In this document: positions 55,217 through 64,000 of the stretch, piece after piece
Layout of the letters: every line of letters begins with the position of its first letter
Numbering within the stretch: position 1 is the first letter of the stretch
Assembly: GCF_008000815.1 (NCBI RefSeq)
Contig: NZ_CP042806.1
Location: 5,766,001-5,830,000, forward strand
Direction: 5' to 3'
Source: Terriglobus albidus
Lineage (GTDB): Bacteria > Acidobacteriota > Terriglobia > Terriglobales > Acidobacteriaceae
Length of the DNA stretch: 64,000 nucleotides
Program-made: the position numbers and the translations under genes
The notes under the pieces: model-generated
What the model was told of the DNA's origin: nothing
The model's input: the letters and a program-made list of their open reading frames with translations, nothing else
Database searches by the model: none

Positions 55217-58120
55217 TTACTCACTTGCCAGTGTCCAACGCATACCGAATGAAACCGTTGGACGATAGTACTCGCGCTGTACCGGATAGATGGTGCTTCC
55301 GTTGTAGAAGCCGAAGACCTCATTGCTGAGATTCAATCCCGAGGCGACTATCTGCCATCCTTTGTGAACGCGATAACTTCCCTGCACATCGAACTGTGTG
55401 TGTGCGTAGAAGTAGTTGTCTCCGGTGGGTCCTTTCAATCCGAGGATCGGATCGTTGGCCGCTCCTGTGCCCGCGTTCCACTGATAGGCTGCGATGCTCG
55501 CATCGTTATGACTGATCGCAAAGCGGCCTGAAAAGCGGCTCTTATCGTAGGTGAGATTGAAGTTGTAGTTGTTGGGTGAGGTGCGGTCCAGCGCAGGATG
55601 ATCGCCGCGGTCGCCGTCGAAGCCCGTCGGGAAGGTTACCTGCGAGGTTGCATAGCTATAGTTCGCATTGACACCGAGGCCATTCAACATGCCGGGGAGG
55701 AAGGAGAAGCGCTGCTGCCATTGCAGCTCGACTCCCTGCAGATGCGCATTCGGGCCGTTGATCGAGAGCGTTTCCTGATAGGTTCTGCCGGTGCCGTTGT
55801 AGTTGTTGATCAGATTGGCGACTGGATAGATAGGGTTATGCAGCTCCTTGAAGAAGTAACCGGCCTGCACGATACCCAAGGGCTGGAAGTAGTGCTCGGC
55901 AAGGATGTCGAAGTTGTCCGACAAGGTAGGCACCAGGTTTGGGTTGCCGGTTGATACGGTTGGATATGGCGTCTGATTGGGATCGACGACCGTCGCCGGC
56001 ACAAGATCGCCGATGTTTGGCCGCGCCAATCCGCGGCTATAGACGAAGCGCAGGTTGCTGTCTTTCTGGAACTGCCACTGCAGTGCCGCACTGGGAAGCG
56101 GATTGAAGTAACTGGCATCCTGCCGGGTTGGTGTTACACCGGGGCACACCTGCGTCGGATCCTTGAAGCATGGGCCTGTGGTCGCATTGTTGATGGTGTT
56201 GGCAAGGAAGTGCGTGCTGCCCGCATCGAAGCGAAGGCCGCCTTCCAGGCGCAGATTGCCGATGAAGATTACATCCTGCAGATACCCCGCAGTAATACGC
56301 TCATCGGCATTGAAGAAGGCCTGCGCGTATGTGACAGAATCGCCCACAACATCTTCGGTAAAGCCACCGGCATTGGCTGCCACCGCGCGCAGAATGCCGC
56401 CATAGGAGGACGCAGGGCCATACGCCTGTCCGTTGATCGCGAAGCTGTTGTTGTAATACGTCGGATTGGTGTAGCTGCCCACGACGCTGGCAAGCGTAAA
56501 CGGCGTGGCGCCAGTGTATGCAAGGTGATTGTCGTTCTCCCGCTGGGTCGAGTACGAGTTGCGTATCTTGACACCGAAGGAGAAGGTACTGGGATGACCG
56601 CCCGCGTTGTAGTTGTGCGCATAGGATGCGGCGCCCTGAATATTGAGCTGCGTCGCGTGATAGCTGCCTCCGTCGGACTCGTTGACGGTGTACTGCGTCG
56701 CATCAAAGCCGTTGGTACCATCAGTCGCAGAAAACTTCGGCCGGTTCGGATTGCTCAGATCCTCAGTAAAAGCGACATTGCTGGGGCCGCTGAAATAGGT
56801 GCTGGGAAAGACCTGTCCGCCGATGTTATGGCCACGCGAAGCAGCGAAGTCATACGTCAGCACATCTTTGGAGATACCATGACTTGCACCCACCAGCATA
56901 CTGAAGACCTGCTGGTCAGGGCGGCGGATGTAGTGGCGATACTGCCATGAGCCCGTATTGTCGAAGACGACCTGGGAGCCGCTTCCACCAACGATGTTTC
57001 CCGCATTGGGGGTATAGACACGCGTCTCGCCGAAGTCATGGAAGTCGGCGTAGAGTCCCTTGAAGTATACGGAGGTGTTGGGGTTGACCTTGTAGTCGAT
57101 GCCGGTCACAAAGCCGTAGCGAGTGCGGTAGTACTCGTAGGAACGCATGTCTTCGCTGTTGACATAAGCGATGTTGGTCCCGTTGGGAAGCACTCCAACT
57201 CCCTGGCTGGGTTCAAGGTCGTCGATGCCACGATTGGTGCGGTCCCAGTTTCCCCCCAGCAGAAACCCGAACTTCTTTCCCGGGCCAAAGCGCTTGCCGA
57301 AGGTCCCATCAAATCCCCCGCGCCAGAAGCCATTCTGCAGAGGGTTGTAGCCCGCGGTTCCGTTAAGCGAATAGGTTGGCTTATCCTGCGCCGTGGGTGT
57401 TACCAGATTCACAGTTCCGCCTACGCCATCAGCATCCTGATCGGCAGCGAGAGTTTTGTAGACCTCGATGCGGTCGATCCCGTTGGATGGAATCGCATCC
57501 ATCTTGACGTTGCGTACCGTCACTTCCACCGATGGAACATTGACACCGTTGATGGTCAGGTTGGAAAGCCGCGGCTCCGTTCCACGGATCTGCACGTACT
57601 TCCCTTCGCCCTCATCTCGTTCCAGCGACACACTGGGCAAACGGCCGATAGCATCGGCGATATTCGTATTAGGGAGACTGGTGATCACACCCGCCGGAGC
57701 AACCTGAACGATCTCGGCCGACATACGCTCAATGTTGATGGCTTCGGCATCGCCGCGCAGGCGAGGCGCTGTAACGATCACCGTATCGCTATCGGACGCG
57801 ACCTCCAGCATTGCCGCAACATTCTGTGTCTGATTCGAGACGACATTGACGGTCGTGACGAACTGTTTAAAACCTACATACGACGCGGTAAGTGTGTATG
57901 TCCCCGGAGCGAGGTTGGGGAAACGAAACTCTCCATGGTTGTCGGTCGCTACCTGACGTTGCGATGGCTCAAGAACCACCTTTGCACTGACGAGAACAGC
58001 TCCTGCGGCATCGCGCACGTTTCCTGCGATTCCACCGGAGACTGTTTGTGCAACGAGAGATCTATCCGCCCATAGACAGACAAATAGAAGAACAAAACTT
58101 TGCCAGAAAAGCTTGCGCAT
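55217..58120 (-). CDS. TonB-dependent receptor with regulatory-like domain
   Basis: A 967-residue outer-membrane receptor. Signal peptide (1-25), carboxypeptidase-regulatory-like domain (about 28-110, GGIAGNVRDAAGAVLVSAKV), plug domain (about 140-245, NIADAIGRLPSVSLERDEGE and RIEVYKTLAADQDADGVGGT) and a beta barrel ending VSFGMRWTLASE. The plug is of the classic TonB type (GIDRIEVYK), unlike the PLNGR type of the 1075-residue receptor, so the two belong to different subfamilies. The substrate is unknown; the similar SusC-free group often handles glycans. Transcribed alone. A palindrome lies about 180 bases upstream. Confidence 0.9.
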   Translation of the reverse strand: MRKLFWQSFVLLFVCLWADRSLVAQTVSGGIAGNVRDAAGAVLVSAKVVLEPSQRQVATDNHGEFRFPNLAPGTYTLTASYVGFKQFVTTVNVVSNQTQNVAAMLEVASDSDTVIVTAPRLRGDAEAINIERMSAEIVQVAPAGVITSLPNTNIADAIGRLPSVSLERDEGEGKYVQIRGTEPRLSNLTINGVNVPSVEVTVRNVKMDAIPSNGIDRIEVYKTLAADQDADGVGGTVNLVTPTAQDKPTYSLNGTAGYNPLQNGFWRGGFDGTFGKRFGPGKKFGFLLGGNWDRTNRGIDDLEPSQGVGVLPNGTNIAYVNSEDMRSYEYYRTRYGFVTGIDYKVNPNTSVYFKGLYADFHDFGETRVYTPNAGNIVGGSGSQVVFDNTGSWQYRHYIRRPDQQVFSMLVGASHGISKDVLTYDFAASRGHNIGGQVFPSTYFSGPSNVAFTEDLSNPNRPKFSATDGTNGFDATQYTVNESDGGSYHATQLNIQGAASYAHNYNAGGHPSTFSFGVKIRNSYSTQRENDNHLAYTGATPFTLASVVGSYTNPTYYNNSFAINGQAYGPASSYGGILRAVAANAGGFTEDVVGDSVTYAQAFFNADERITAGYLQDVIFIGNLRLEGGLRFDAGSTHFLANTINNATTGPCFKDPTQVCPGVTPTRQDASYFNPLPSAALQWQFQKDSNLRFVYSRGLARPNIGDLVPATVVDPNQTPYPTVSTGNPNLVPTLSDNFDILAEHYFQPLGIVQAGYFFKELHNPIYPVANLINNYNGTGRTYQETLSINGPNAHLQGVELQWQQRFSFLPGMLNGLGVNANYSYATSQVTFPTGFDGDRGDHPALDRTSPNNYNFNLTYDKSRFSGRFAISHNDASIAAYQWNAGTGAANDPILGLKGPTGDNYFYAHTQFDVQGSYRVHKGWQIVASGLNLSNEVFGFYNGSTIYPVQREYYRPTVSFGMRWTLASE

Positions 58121-58300
58121 ACGCTCTTATCCCTTTGAAAGACCCGGGTTGGAGTGAATGGATTCCCAACATCGCCGGCCTCTTTACATGCAAGGGGGAG
58201 AGGTCTCTACGATGTGGTGAGTCGTTGGGGGCACTAACTTAGTTTCAGCGTAGGCGGGCGCTACTTAACTCAAACTTAAGAGGAGATGGGAGCTCCCGTG

Positions 58301-58314
58301 ATTTCACGTGAAAT
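58301..58314. promoter_or_regulatory. Palindrome upstream of the receptor gene
   Basis: atttcacgtgaaat is a perfect 14-bp palindrome, about 180 bases before the receptor start and 100 bases after the next gene's end. A possible operator. The remaining 58121-58415 has no gene. Confidence 0.35.
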
Positions 58315-58415
58315 TCACTGAAGGATGCGTCTATGCAGTGCGCATAAGACGAGACCACGCAAGCAGCTTTGATGCATCGAGGGCTGAAAGAGCCCATGCA
58401 CCGGGTGCCCCTTGC

Positions 58416-60497
58416 TTACGGTACTATCTGACGCCGCGATACCGCTGTAAACCACAACGCGCGTCCGCAGTCGCTTCCGTAGACGATGTGTCTGGAGTCC
58501 TGTTCCCACGAGGGCTGGATCTGGTTACATGGAAGCTCTGTGATTCGCTGCGTTGCACCGCTCGACAGGTCGCGCAGCCACAGGTTCCAGAATCCGTCTT
58601 CAAAGCGGCTATAGGCAAGCCACTTCCCATCGGGCGAGATTGCAGGATAACGAGCTTCTCCAACGGGCAGCATCTTAAGCGCGCTATCAGCAGATCGTAG
58701 ATAGAGTGCAGGCGCTCCTCCATTGAGAGACGCGGAAACGGCATACAGATCGCGTGAGTGAAATGCGGCCTCGTAGATGTTGAGCGAATCCGGGGTAAGA
58801 GGTTGCGATGAACCTGCAAGCCATAGTTGTCCACAACCAAGATGATCGCGCAGGTAGACCGCTCCGGAGGTCGTGGAGAAAGCCGGATCGTGTGCGCCGG
58901 TAACCAGCGGGCGCACATCGGACTGCCTCACAATCACAGACTGCCGCGCCTGCGCCCGTTCCACCCAGACATCGTTTCCATTCACCGCGAACGAGAGGTC
59001 ATCGATCCCTGCTTCATCCCGAGTGCGCGTAGTGCCATCTTCGGTCACCAGACGATAGCCCATCGGCATCATCGCGATGTATCGAAGTTTGCCATCTGAA
59101 CTCTGCGGTGAAGAACGCAGATAGCTCATCGCATGATCGGCCGGTAGACGGTATGCCATCTCCGTGCGGGTGAGCGTCTCCAGCTTGAGAGTACGCATCA
59201 TGGTCAATCCGGCGCTGAGCAGGAAGAGCCCTGCGAAGGCGCGGTTCTCCAGTGTCCAGCGGCGGCTGGAGGGTTCTCTTTCCCGCCATAACAGAAATGC
59301 AATCGCCATAGTGGCCGCCATCATCATGGGAAGGCGCGGCATGAAGAACAGGATCGAGAGCCCACGCCCCGGCCCGGCTGACGGAAAGGGCGCTCCGATC
59401 ACAGCAAAGGCCAGCAGCAAGACGAACAGCCATCTGCACCGTTGCTGTACCAGGGTGCGTGCAGCCAAGACGCAGAGCGGCAACACGATCAGGACGAAGT
59501 TGTACGAAGCCGGAATAGTTGAGACGGTCAGTGCGGCCGTCAGCAGAGCGCACCACTCCAGAACGACGGCCTCTCTGCTCTCTCTGCGGGATGCCAGCAG
59601 CAGAACGACAGGAGCCATGATTAACATCTGCAGCAGCGGCAGCAGGACAGCGTATGCCGTGACTGATGCGTGCCACGGATGTGGGTTCCACTCCGGCTCG
59701 GCGAGAAAGAGATAGTGCAGCAGTGACGTGATCGATCCGCTTGCCGTGGCATACGGCGGCAGTGCGTCACCGCGAAGCGTTGCCGGCAGCACCTCACGCA
59801 GATAGACGTGGTGAATCTGTGTGCCGAAGACCGCGACAGCAAAGGCGACACAGACGGCAGAAGTAAGCAAGCCGGAAGCGAGCGCCTTCCAGGCACGCCG
59901 TTTCCAGAAGAAGATGAACAGGACAGCTGGAAAGATCTTGCATGCTGCCGCCAGGCCAACCAGGGCTCCTGCTGCGGCGTCGTTGCCTTCCACATACGAC
60001 CAGAGCGCAGCCACGATCAGCAGGAGAAGCAGGATATAGAACTGGCCATCGAGCAGATTGCGATGCAGCGGCAGTGACAGTGCGAACGCCAGCGCTATGC
60101 GTCTGTACGAAAGCTGAGTCAGACGTCGCAGAAACCAGGCGATGGGGATGAGCAGCAGCAGATTACAGACGATCCAGACATGCTTCGCCGCAAGCGGCTC
60201 GAGGCCGGTGAACGGATACAGAATGAGCGTGGAGAAGGGCGTGATGGGCACAAGCGCAATCAGCGCGTTGGGGATGGCGTGAAGATCCTTCTGCCGCTGC
60301 AGCCATACCCATTCCTGCGCGCGCGCCATGTCGGTATGCTCGCCGACTAGTTTTGCCGTGAGGTAGTAGTTTGGAAAGTCGGTATTGAGCTGCTTCCAGG
60401 CGTGCGGCAGTGTGTGGAGTGAGAAGTACAGCAAGGCGAGCAGGAGGATGCTGCGTTCTATCCAGACAGAGTACGGCGCTGTTCTCGCTATGCGCAC
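58416..60497 (-). CDS. GT87-like membrane glycosyltransferase fused to a TolB-like propeller
   Basis: A 693-residue protein. Residues about 15-445 have ten or more hydrophobic segments with the DUF2029/GT87 pattern (TDFPNYYLTAKLV near 38-50, LLDGQFYILLLLLIVAALWS, and LAAACKIFPAVLFIFFWKRR), in which the early Asp is the expected catalytic residue. Residues about 470-693 form WD40/TolB-like strands (YPAISPDGKWLAYSRFEDGF, NLWLRDLSSGATQRI) in the periplasm. GT87 enzymes transfer mannose from a polyprenyl-phosphate donor; the propeller may hold a glycan or protein partner. The fusion is unusual. The start is GTG (60495-60497), with a weak ribosome site. Confidence 0.75.
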   Translation of the reverse strand: MRIARTAPYSVWIERSILLLALLYFSLHTLPHAWKQLNTDFPNYYLTAKLVGEHTDMARAQEWVWLQRQKDLHAIPNALIALVPITPFSTLILYPFTGLEPLAAKHVWIVCNLLLLIPIAWFLRRLTQLSYRRIALAFALSLPLHRNLLDGQFYILLLLLIVAALWSYVEGNDAAAGALVGLAAACKIFPAVLFIFFWKRRAWKALASGLLTSAVCVAFAVAVFGTQIHHVYLREVLPATLRGDALPPYATASGSITSLLHYLFLAEPEWNPHPWHASVTAYAVLLPLLQMLIMAPVVLLLASRRESREAVVLEWCALLTAALTVSTIPASYNFVLIVLPLCVLAARTLVQQRCRWLFVLLLAFAVIGAPFPSAGPGRGLSILFFMPRLPMMMAATMAIAFLLWREREPSSRRWTLENRAFAGLFLLSAGLTMMRTLKLETLTRTEMAYRLPADHAMSYLRSSPQSSDGKLRYIAMMPMGYRLVTEDGTTRTRDEAGIDDLSFAVNGNDVWVERAQARQSVIVRQSDVRPLVTGAHDPAFSTTSGAVYLRDHLGCGQLWLAGSSQPLTPDSLNIYEAAFHSRDLYAVSASLNGGAPALYLRSADSALKMLPVGEARYPAISPDGKWLAYSRFEDGFWNLWLRDLSSGATQRITELPCNQIQPSWEQDSRHIVYGSDCGRALWFTAVSRRQIVP

Positions 60498-60603
60498 GTC
60501 CCATGATGGATGACGAAGGCGTGATGAGTTGTCACGGGTTTGTCAGGGGTGTCTTTTTCGTCATTTCGCAGCAAGGCGGAGGAAGCTGCTTCTCCGAAAC
60601 ATT

Positions 60604-60657
60604 GACCTCAGCGGCTAAAGCCGCCTCCTCGCGGGCTCTGTACGGCACGGCTGAAGC
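60604..60657. repeat. REP half-unit left of IS481 copy E
   Basis: H1, spacer, then ggcacggctgaagc. The half carries H1 but no cttaag tail, and the other side of the IS has the same kind of half in reverse. Confidence 0.8.
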
Positions 60658-61933
60658 TGTTCAGTTCCATGACATCCTTTACACCTTGTCTCCAGACATC
60701 CTTTACAGGTTTATGCCTGTTTAGGGGTGTTTTTGGATGGCATGGAGGAAGGTGGAAGTGGAAGCGCAGCGATTGCGGTTTGTGGAGGCGGCGATGATTG
60801 GAGAGCGATCGTTTTCGTCTCTGTGTATGGAGTACGAGATTAGCCGTCCGACGGGTTATCTGTGGCTGAAGCGATACCGTGAGCATGGAGCGGCCGGCAT
60901 GCAGGAAGCCAGCCGCAGGCCTCTGCTGAGTCCCCGTCAGAGCCCTGCCGAGTTGGAAGAGCAGATCGTGTCTTTACGGCGCCAGCATCCTGACTGGGGT
61001 GCACGTAAGCTTCGCGTTCTGCTCGGCCGATCTGGGGTGAAGGTGCCATCGTCGACCGTACATCGAGTGTTGCGTCGGCACGGTCTGATCCACCGGCTGG
61101 ACAGCCATCCACAGGCCACTGGCAGCTTCTGTCGCGAGGCGCCTAATCAGCTCTGGCAGATGGATTTCAAAAGCCCTAAGGGATGGAACGCGCATCTTGG
61201 CCCCTTATCCGTGTTGGATGACCACAGCCGCTATGCCTTGGTGTTGGAGCAACTGTCCTCGGGTGAAGGTCTCGTCGTCCAACAGAGGCTGGATAAGGCG
61301 TTCTCTGACTGTGGGTTGCCCGAGGCCATGCTGATGGATCACGGCCAGCCCTGGTGGAACGCGCAGTCACCAGGAGGATGGACGCAGCTATCCGTGTGGC
61401 TGATGCGGCTGGGCATCCGGCTGTACTTCTCCGGAGTCCGCCACCCGCAGACCCAGGGTAAGGTGGAACGCTTCCACGGTGCCCTGGAGCGGGCACGGAG
61501 AAGGTGCGGGCCGATGGATACGCCGCCTGGCCAGTCATGGCTGGACCGCTTCCGGGAAGAGTACAACCATGTTCGTCCCCATGAAGCGCTGGACATGGAA
61601 ACGCCAGCAGACCACTGGCACCCCAGCCAGCGAGAGTACACCGAACCACGTAACCCCGCGTATGCCCCGGATGCCGAAGTGCGCGAGCTCAACAGCAACG
61701 GAGCGCTCTGGCTGGACGGACGCAGCTGGCAGGTAGCCGGAGCCCTGGCTCATCAGCCTGTCCGTCTCGCTCGCATCGATCAACGCATCCTGATCTTCTA
61801 CGGTGACACGCCCATCCGGGAACTCGACCTCACGGGGCAGGGTTCCACGATCGTGGAACCCTGCCCCGCAAACTCACTCAATCTGTAAAGGATGTGTGGA
61901 GACAAACTGTAAACCATCTCTGGAGACTAGACA
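60658..61933 (+). mobile_element. IS481-family insertion sequence, copy E
   Basis: 1276 bp, in the opposite orientation to copies A-D. The left flank gctgaagc and right flank gcttcagc are reverse complements instead of direct repeats. Both flanking halves are H1-bearing, complementary to the two tail-bearing halves beside copy D. Confidence 0.92.
60737..61888 (+). CDS. IS481-family transposase (copy E)
   Basis: 383 residues, with Met31 as in copy A; intact. Confidence 0.92.
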   Translation: MAWRKVEVEAQRLRFVEAAMIGERSFSSLCMEYEISRPTGYLWLKRYREHGAAGMQEASRRPLLSPRQSPAELEEQIVSLRRQHPDWGARKLRVLLGRSGVKVPSSTVHRVLRRHGLIHRLDSHPQATGSFCREAPNQLWQMDFKSPKGWNAHLGPLSVLDDHSRYALVLEQLSSGEGLVVQQRLDKAFSDCGLPEAMLMDHGQPWWNAQSPGGWTQLSVWLMRLGIRLYFSGVRHPQTQGKVERFHGALERARRRCGPMDTPPGQSWLDRFREEYNHVRPHEALDMETPADHWHPSQREYTEPRNPAYAPDAEVRELNSNGALWLDGRSWQVAGALAHQPVRLARIDQRILIFYGDTPIRELDLTGQGSTIVEPCPANSLNL

Positions 61934-61988
61934 GCTTCAGCCGTGCCGTACAGAGCCCGAGAAGGACTCGGCTTTAGCCGCTGAGGGC
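61934..61988. repeat. REP half-unit right of copy E
   Basis: gcttcagccgtgccgtacag, spacer, then a slightly worn H1 (ctcggctttagccgctgagg). Confidence 0.78.
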
Positions 61989-62069
61989 CATGTTTCGGGT
62001 CGTTCGATAAAATTTCTCCCGACCTGTACTATCGATACGCTCTGCACGCCTCGAATTACGGAGTAGGCA

Positions 62070-62561
62070 ATGAATATCTATTGGGTTGAATCCGCCGTAC
62101 CGAAATCGATGGCCATCGTTGCGCGTCCCCGGGGAAATGGCTCGTTGGAAGACGAGTTGCTCGCCATGCGCCGCGAGGGGATCGATGTCCTGGTCTCTCT
62201 GCTGACAACGACGGAGCAGCAGGATCTCGGTCTCTCGCTCGAGGGCGAAACGTGTGAGAAGGTCGGTATCGAATATATGAACTTCCCGATCACGGATCAT
62301 GGGCTTCCAGCATCGCACCAGGAATTTGCTCTCCTTGTCGAACAGCTTCAGAAGAAGCTCGATGACGGCAAGCATATTGGAGCTCACTGTTTTGCCTGCA
62401 TCGGCAGATCGTCTGTTCTCATGGCTTCCCTCATGTGTGCGCAGGGTACTACCCCACATGACGCATTCCTGCGTCTGGGAACGGCTCGCGGATTTCCTGT
62501 ACCCGAGACGCTGCAACAGATGAAGTGGGTGGAGCAGTTCGCTAGATCGCTCGGGATATAG
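62070..62561 (+). CDS. Dual-specificity protein phosphatase
   Basis: A 163-residue phosphatase of the cysteine-dependent class. The signature HCFACIGRSS gives Cys107 and Arg113 in CX5R spacing. The likely general acid is Asp76 in FPITDHGLP. The early IYWVESAVPKSMAIVARPRG is shared with compact bacterial and archaeal DSPs. It would remove phosphate from Tyr, Ser/Thr or a small molecule in the cytoplasm. It is transcribed alone, between REP loci. Length and motifs are complete. Confidence 0.82.
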   Translation: MNIYWVESAVPKSMAIVARPRGNGSLEDELLAMRREGIDVLVSLLTTTEQQDLGLSLEGETCEKVGIEYMNFPITDHGLPASHQEFALLVEQLQKKLDDGKHIGAHCFACIGRSSVLMASLMCAQGTTPHDAFLRLGTARGFPVPETLQQMKWVEQFARSLGI

Positions 62562-62605
62562 AAGCGATACTCAGTATGTCGATATGTTCAGGTTTCCTTC
62601 ATTGT

Positions 62606-62844
62606 CTTGCTTAAGGGCACGGCTTTAGCCGTGCCGCACAAAGCCCGCGAGGAGGCGGCTTTAGCCGCTGAGGGCAATGTGTCTGAGAAACAGGTTTCTC
62701 CGCTGTTACGGCGTGACAGGTTGAACTCTTGACCTCAGCGGCTAAAGCCGCCGTCTGTGTAGCATTTGTACGGGACGGCTAAAAGCCGTCCCCTTAAGCA
62801 AGGCATTCGCACCTGCAGTGCGAAACAGTTGCGCCAGGCGCAAC
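62606..62844. repeat. REPIN with accompanying small hairpins
   Basis: Tail-H2-H1 (62606-62675) faces H1-H2-tail (about 62730-62802), followed by ttcgcacctgcagtgcgaa (62806-62824) and gttgcgccaggcgcaac (62828-62844). From 62845 to 63031 lies the leader of the next gene. Confidence 0.83.
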
Positions 62845-63031
62845 GAAATCTCTAAAAGATACAAAATCGAATTTGTCGATCTGTACTCGTTTCCGTTTCT
62901 GAAATTTCCCGGAACTTTTACCCAACAACCCTCGTAGTTGCTCTTCAGACGGACGCTGCCGGTCACGCTGCGAGCGTGGCCGTAAGTCTGCACCGACGCG
63001 CCCATACAACCCGCAACCATCGAGGTGTCCT

Positions 63032-64000
63032 ATGAAGTTTCTGGCTGCCGCAGCCTTTGCTGCGCTTGCGCTCCCGCATGTTTTGGCACAGACCGCATGC
63101 ACGGGAACGCCGCTCACCGGCGTGGTCCATGACAGCACACAGGCCATCATTCCCGGAGCATTGCTGACGCTCGACAGCGGACCTGCCGCCACCAGCAGCT
63201 CCGATGGACACTTCCGCTTTGCCTGCGTTCCCGAAGGCTCCCATCGTCTCGTTGTCGCCGCACCGGGCTTCGCCACGCAGACCGTAACGCTGCGGTCCCC
63301 GCACCCCGCCTCACTCGATCTGTTGCTGAAGGTAGAAGAGGTGGAGACCAATGTGGACGTCAGTGGAGACGACGACACTCCCGCCACCAGTACAACCTCG
63401 AGCGGGCCTACGCAGACCATCTCCGGCGACCGGCTGCATGCGCTCGCCGACGATCCCGATGACCTCACGCGCCAGCTTCAGCAACTCGCCGCCGCAGCGG
63501 GTGGAAGCCCCGCAAACACCGTAATCGCTGTCGATGGCTTTCAGGATGGCAGCAAGCTTCCGCCTAAAAGCACCATCGCCTATATCAAGGTGAACCCCGA
63601 TCTCTTCTCGGCGGAGTATCGCGAGCCTCCCTTCGGCGGCGGCCGCGTCGAGGTCTACACCAAACCCGGTCAGAGCGCCTATCACGGAGCGCTGTTCGCG
63701 ACCAACGGCAGCCCGTGGATGAACGCGCGCGATCCCTTCTCGACGAGCAAGGCTTCTCTCGGAAAGCAGCGCTACGGCTTTGAGCTGACAGGGCCGATCC
63801 GCCAGAAGGGCAGCGACTTTGTACTCGCGCTGGAGCATCGCAGCATTGACAACTTCGCCGTCGTGAACGCCGTGACGCTCGACAGTACAGGCAGCCCGGT
63901 CAGGACGGTAGGCAACGTCGCCACACCGCAACGTCTGTGGATTGGTAGCGCCAAGGTCGACTGGCAGCTCGGACCGAAGAACACCTTCATCGCCAGCTAC
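63032..64000 (+). CDS. TonB-dependent receptor-like protein with regulatory-like domain (3' end outside)
   Basis: The first 323 residues of a gene running off the window. A signal peptide (MKFLAAAAFAALALPHVLAQ) precedes a carboxypeptidase-regulatory-like domain (about 25-105, LTGVVHDSTQAIIPGALLTL). The plug-like region follows (TQTISGDRLHALADDPDDLT) with VAVDGFQDGSKLPPKSTIAY, then barrel-type strands begin (KVDWQLGPKNTFIASY at the edge). This looks like the Oar-like receptor set common in Acidobacteriota. gaggtg lies before the ATG. Confidence 0.82.
   Translation, partial: MKFLAAAAFAALALPHVLAQTACTGTPLTGVVHDSTQAIIPGALLTLDSGPAATSSSDGHFRFACVPEGSHRLVVAAPGFATQTVTLRSPHPASLDLLLKVEEVETNVDVSGDDDTPATSTTSSGPTQTISGDRLHALADDPDDLTRQLQQLAAAAGGSPANTVIAVDGFQDGSKLPPKSTIAYIKVNPDLFSAEYREPPFGGGRVEVYTKPGQSAYHGALFATNGSPWMNARDPFSTSKASLGKQRYGFELTGPIRQKGSDFVLALEHRSIDNFAVVNAVTLDSTGSPVRTVGNVATPQRLWIGSAKVDWQLGPKNTFIASY

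Overview
The window looks like chromosome from an Acidobacteriota (Terriglobia, Acidobacteriaceae-type) bacterium. This is inferred from the GC-rich genes, three TonB-dependent receptors (one cut by the window edge) that carry an N-terminal carboxypeptidase-regulatory-like domain, a split metH, and a PadR regulator coupled to a membrane protein. No rRNA, tRNA or CRISPR array was seen.

Layout. 1-5.5 kb: tail of a DUF899 protein, a small CPxC membrane protein, a secreted cupin, and a two-gene cobalamin-dependent methionine synthase. 5.8-7.3 kb: IS481-family copy A and a small MITE. 7.4-18 kb: a MetE-like methyltransferase, a winged-helix/nucleotidyltransferase pair (second gene frameshifted), a LysR regulator, a lipocalin-like protein, a Ser-rich repeat protein, PadR plus membrane protein, a TPR protein, and a sigma/anti-sigma pair. 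18.4-27.1 kb: a giant alpha-2-macroglobulin followed by small secreted proteins. 27.6-36.1 kb: ethanolamine-type permease, secreted esterase, a REP-associated tyrosine transposase (RAYT), an IS5-like element, transaldolase, an alpha/beta hydrolase and an LRR protein. 36.6-38.2 kb: two truncated genes joined head to tail, then a LytTR response regulator. 38.6-51.5 kb: IS481 copies B, C and D, interleaved with a membrane protein, a TonB receptor/M28 peptidase operon and a diguanylate cyclase. 51.8-62 kb: an IorAB-type molybdenum hydroxylase, an IS481-derived MITE, a TonB receptor, a GT87-like/beta-propeller fusion and IS481 copy E. 62-64 kb: a dual-specificity phosphatase and the start of another receptor.

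The most interesting system is in the intergenic DNA. A REP-like unit recurs at about a dozen loci, usually as inverted pairs. Each unit has two hairpins, H1 (gcggc-taaa-gccgc) and H2 (ggcacggc-tgaa-gccgtgcc), then a cttaagcaa tail. The RAYT gene lies between two such units, and its last codons and stop codon are written by the downstream unit. All nine transposable insertions recognised here (five IS481 copies, one IS5-like element, three MITE-like elements) sit in the hairpin loop of one of these units, and their target duplications are the loop itself. Flank patterns suggest that copies D and E have since recombined and inverted the 9.2 kb between them. So the window shows a resident RAYT/REPIN system acting as landing pads for other elements, which then drive rearrangement.

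Among the protein genes, the receptor-type carboxypeptidase-regulatory domain also appears in an anti-sigma factor and at the bait position of the macroglobulin. This suggests the domain has been reused in envelope signalling and defence proteins.
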